Shown here: piece by piece, positions 17,903-18,393 of the stretch
Position numbering within the stretch: position 1 is the stretch's first letter
Layout of the letters: the number at the start of each line of letters is the position of its first letter
NCBI GenBank assembly: GCA_013365325.1
Contig: JABVXV010000646.1
Location: 1-18,393 of the forward strand
Direction of reading: 5' to 3'
DNA: 18,393 bases
From: Dipetalonema caudispina
Lineage: Eukaryota > Nematoda > Chromadorea > Rhabditida > Onchocercidae
Notes under the pieces: model-generated
Told to the model about the DNA's origin: nothing
Database searches by the model: none
Seen by the model: only the letters and a program-made list of their open reading frames with translations
Translations under genes and position numbers: made by a program

Positions 17903-18393
17903 CAAGTAAAAGAGAGAATGAACTGCCTTTGTTTTTCATTTTTCAAATAAATATGATTTAATTTTATCACCATCAATTAAATCTGATCATCTATCATCGT
18001 CTTTTATCAAGTGAGCAAGTGTGTGACAATCTAAGTAAACAAGATAGATAGGTAATGTATGGGCCTATAATTTACATATTTTATACAGGTTATACTTACA
18101 TGCATCTACAAATAATAATTCTGATTTCGCTTTACTTTACTTTTTTATTTTTTCATTAGAAAAATTGTAAAATAAAATAACAAACAATTTCAAATATGAC
18201 TTTTTGAAATGACTACATCAATACTTTTTATATTTTCATTTAGATTAAAAAGAATTTTTCCTTTTTACCTTTCTTCTCTTTAAAATAAAGTATAGTGCAA
18301 CAAATAGTTTTTTTTCTAATCACTAAAAAGATTAACATTATTTTCATGAATTTGTAATTATAATAATAGTGTGATAGATAGAACGAAGATTAA

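Larger units (their letters stand above)
12141..18393 (+). other. Probable long first intron of the plus-strand gene (open at the window end)
   Basis: The donor GTAAGTTT starts at 12141. I searched downstream for phase-0 exons. CTCTTCAG before 14070 opens CCTATCTTTGTTCCATTCAG and reaches a GTAGGT site, but is short and hydrophobic. Other acceptors (TTTATTTAG at 13091, CCTTTCAG at 14257, CTCTCCAG at 12700) run into stops quickly. The stretch is AT-rich with homopolymers and simple repeats listed separately. If no exon is hidden here, the intron exceeds 6.2 kb. Confidence 0.5.

Overview
The window looks like nuclear DNA of a nematode. It is very AT-rich and full of A/T homopolymers. Coding pieces are split by introns of about 100-500 bases with TTTCAG/TTTTAG/TTGCAG acceptors, and a decayed eukaryotic 28S rRNA fragment is present. 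A parasitic spirurid or filarial nematode would fit, but that is inference. No bacterial operon, phage, CRISPR array, tRNA or transposase was found. ATG-to-stop reading underestimates the coding content because genes here are split.

Region by region. (1) 264-3717, minus strand: a ten-exon gene in which every splice phase agrees, encoding about 411 residues. It has a signal peptide and nine N-glycosylation sequons over an otherwise unrecognised sequence, so it is probably a secreted or lumenal glycoprotein. The last two exons are the least certain part. A broken copy of 28S rRNA domain V (978-1144) lies in its eighth intron. (2) 3718-7000: AT-rich spacer with four islands of more protein-like or less biased sequence (about 4.90-5.14, 5.45-5.74, 6.25-6.46 and 6.77-6.97 kb). 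They may be small exons or a decayed gene, and no full model could be built. A 42-bp tandem repeat sits at 5782-5876. (3) 7000-10919: AT-rich DNA turning into ATC/CAT microsatellites and poly(A) tracts, the upstream flank of the next gene. (4) 10920-12140, plus strand: one long first exon of a second gene. It has a signal peptide, a Ser-rich stretch, a furin-like RIRR site and a second basic cluster, and ends at a clear GTAAGT donor. (5) 12141-18393: apparently one long intron of that gene, with no convincing second exon. It holds several simple repeats, including complementary CT and GA tracts about 3.3 kb apart.

The two main genes diverge: their 5' ends face each other across about 7.2 kb. 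Both appear to encode secretory-pathway proteins that I do not recognise. No shared pathway can be argued from the sequence.
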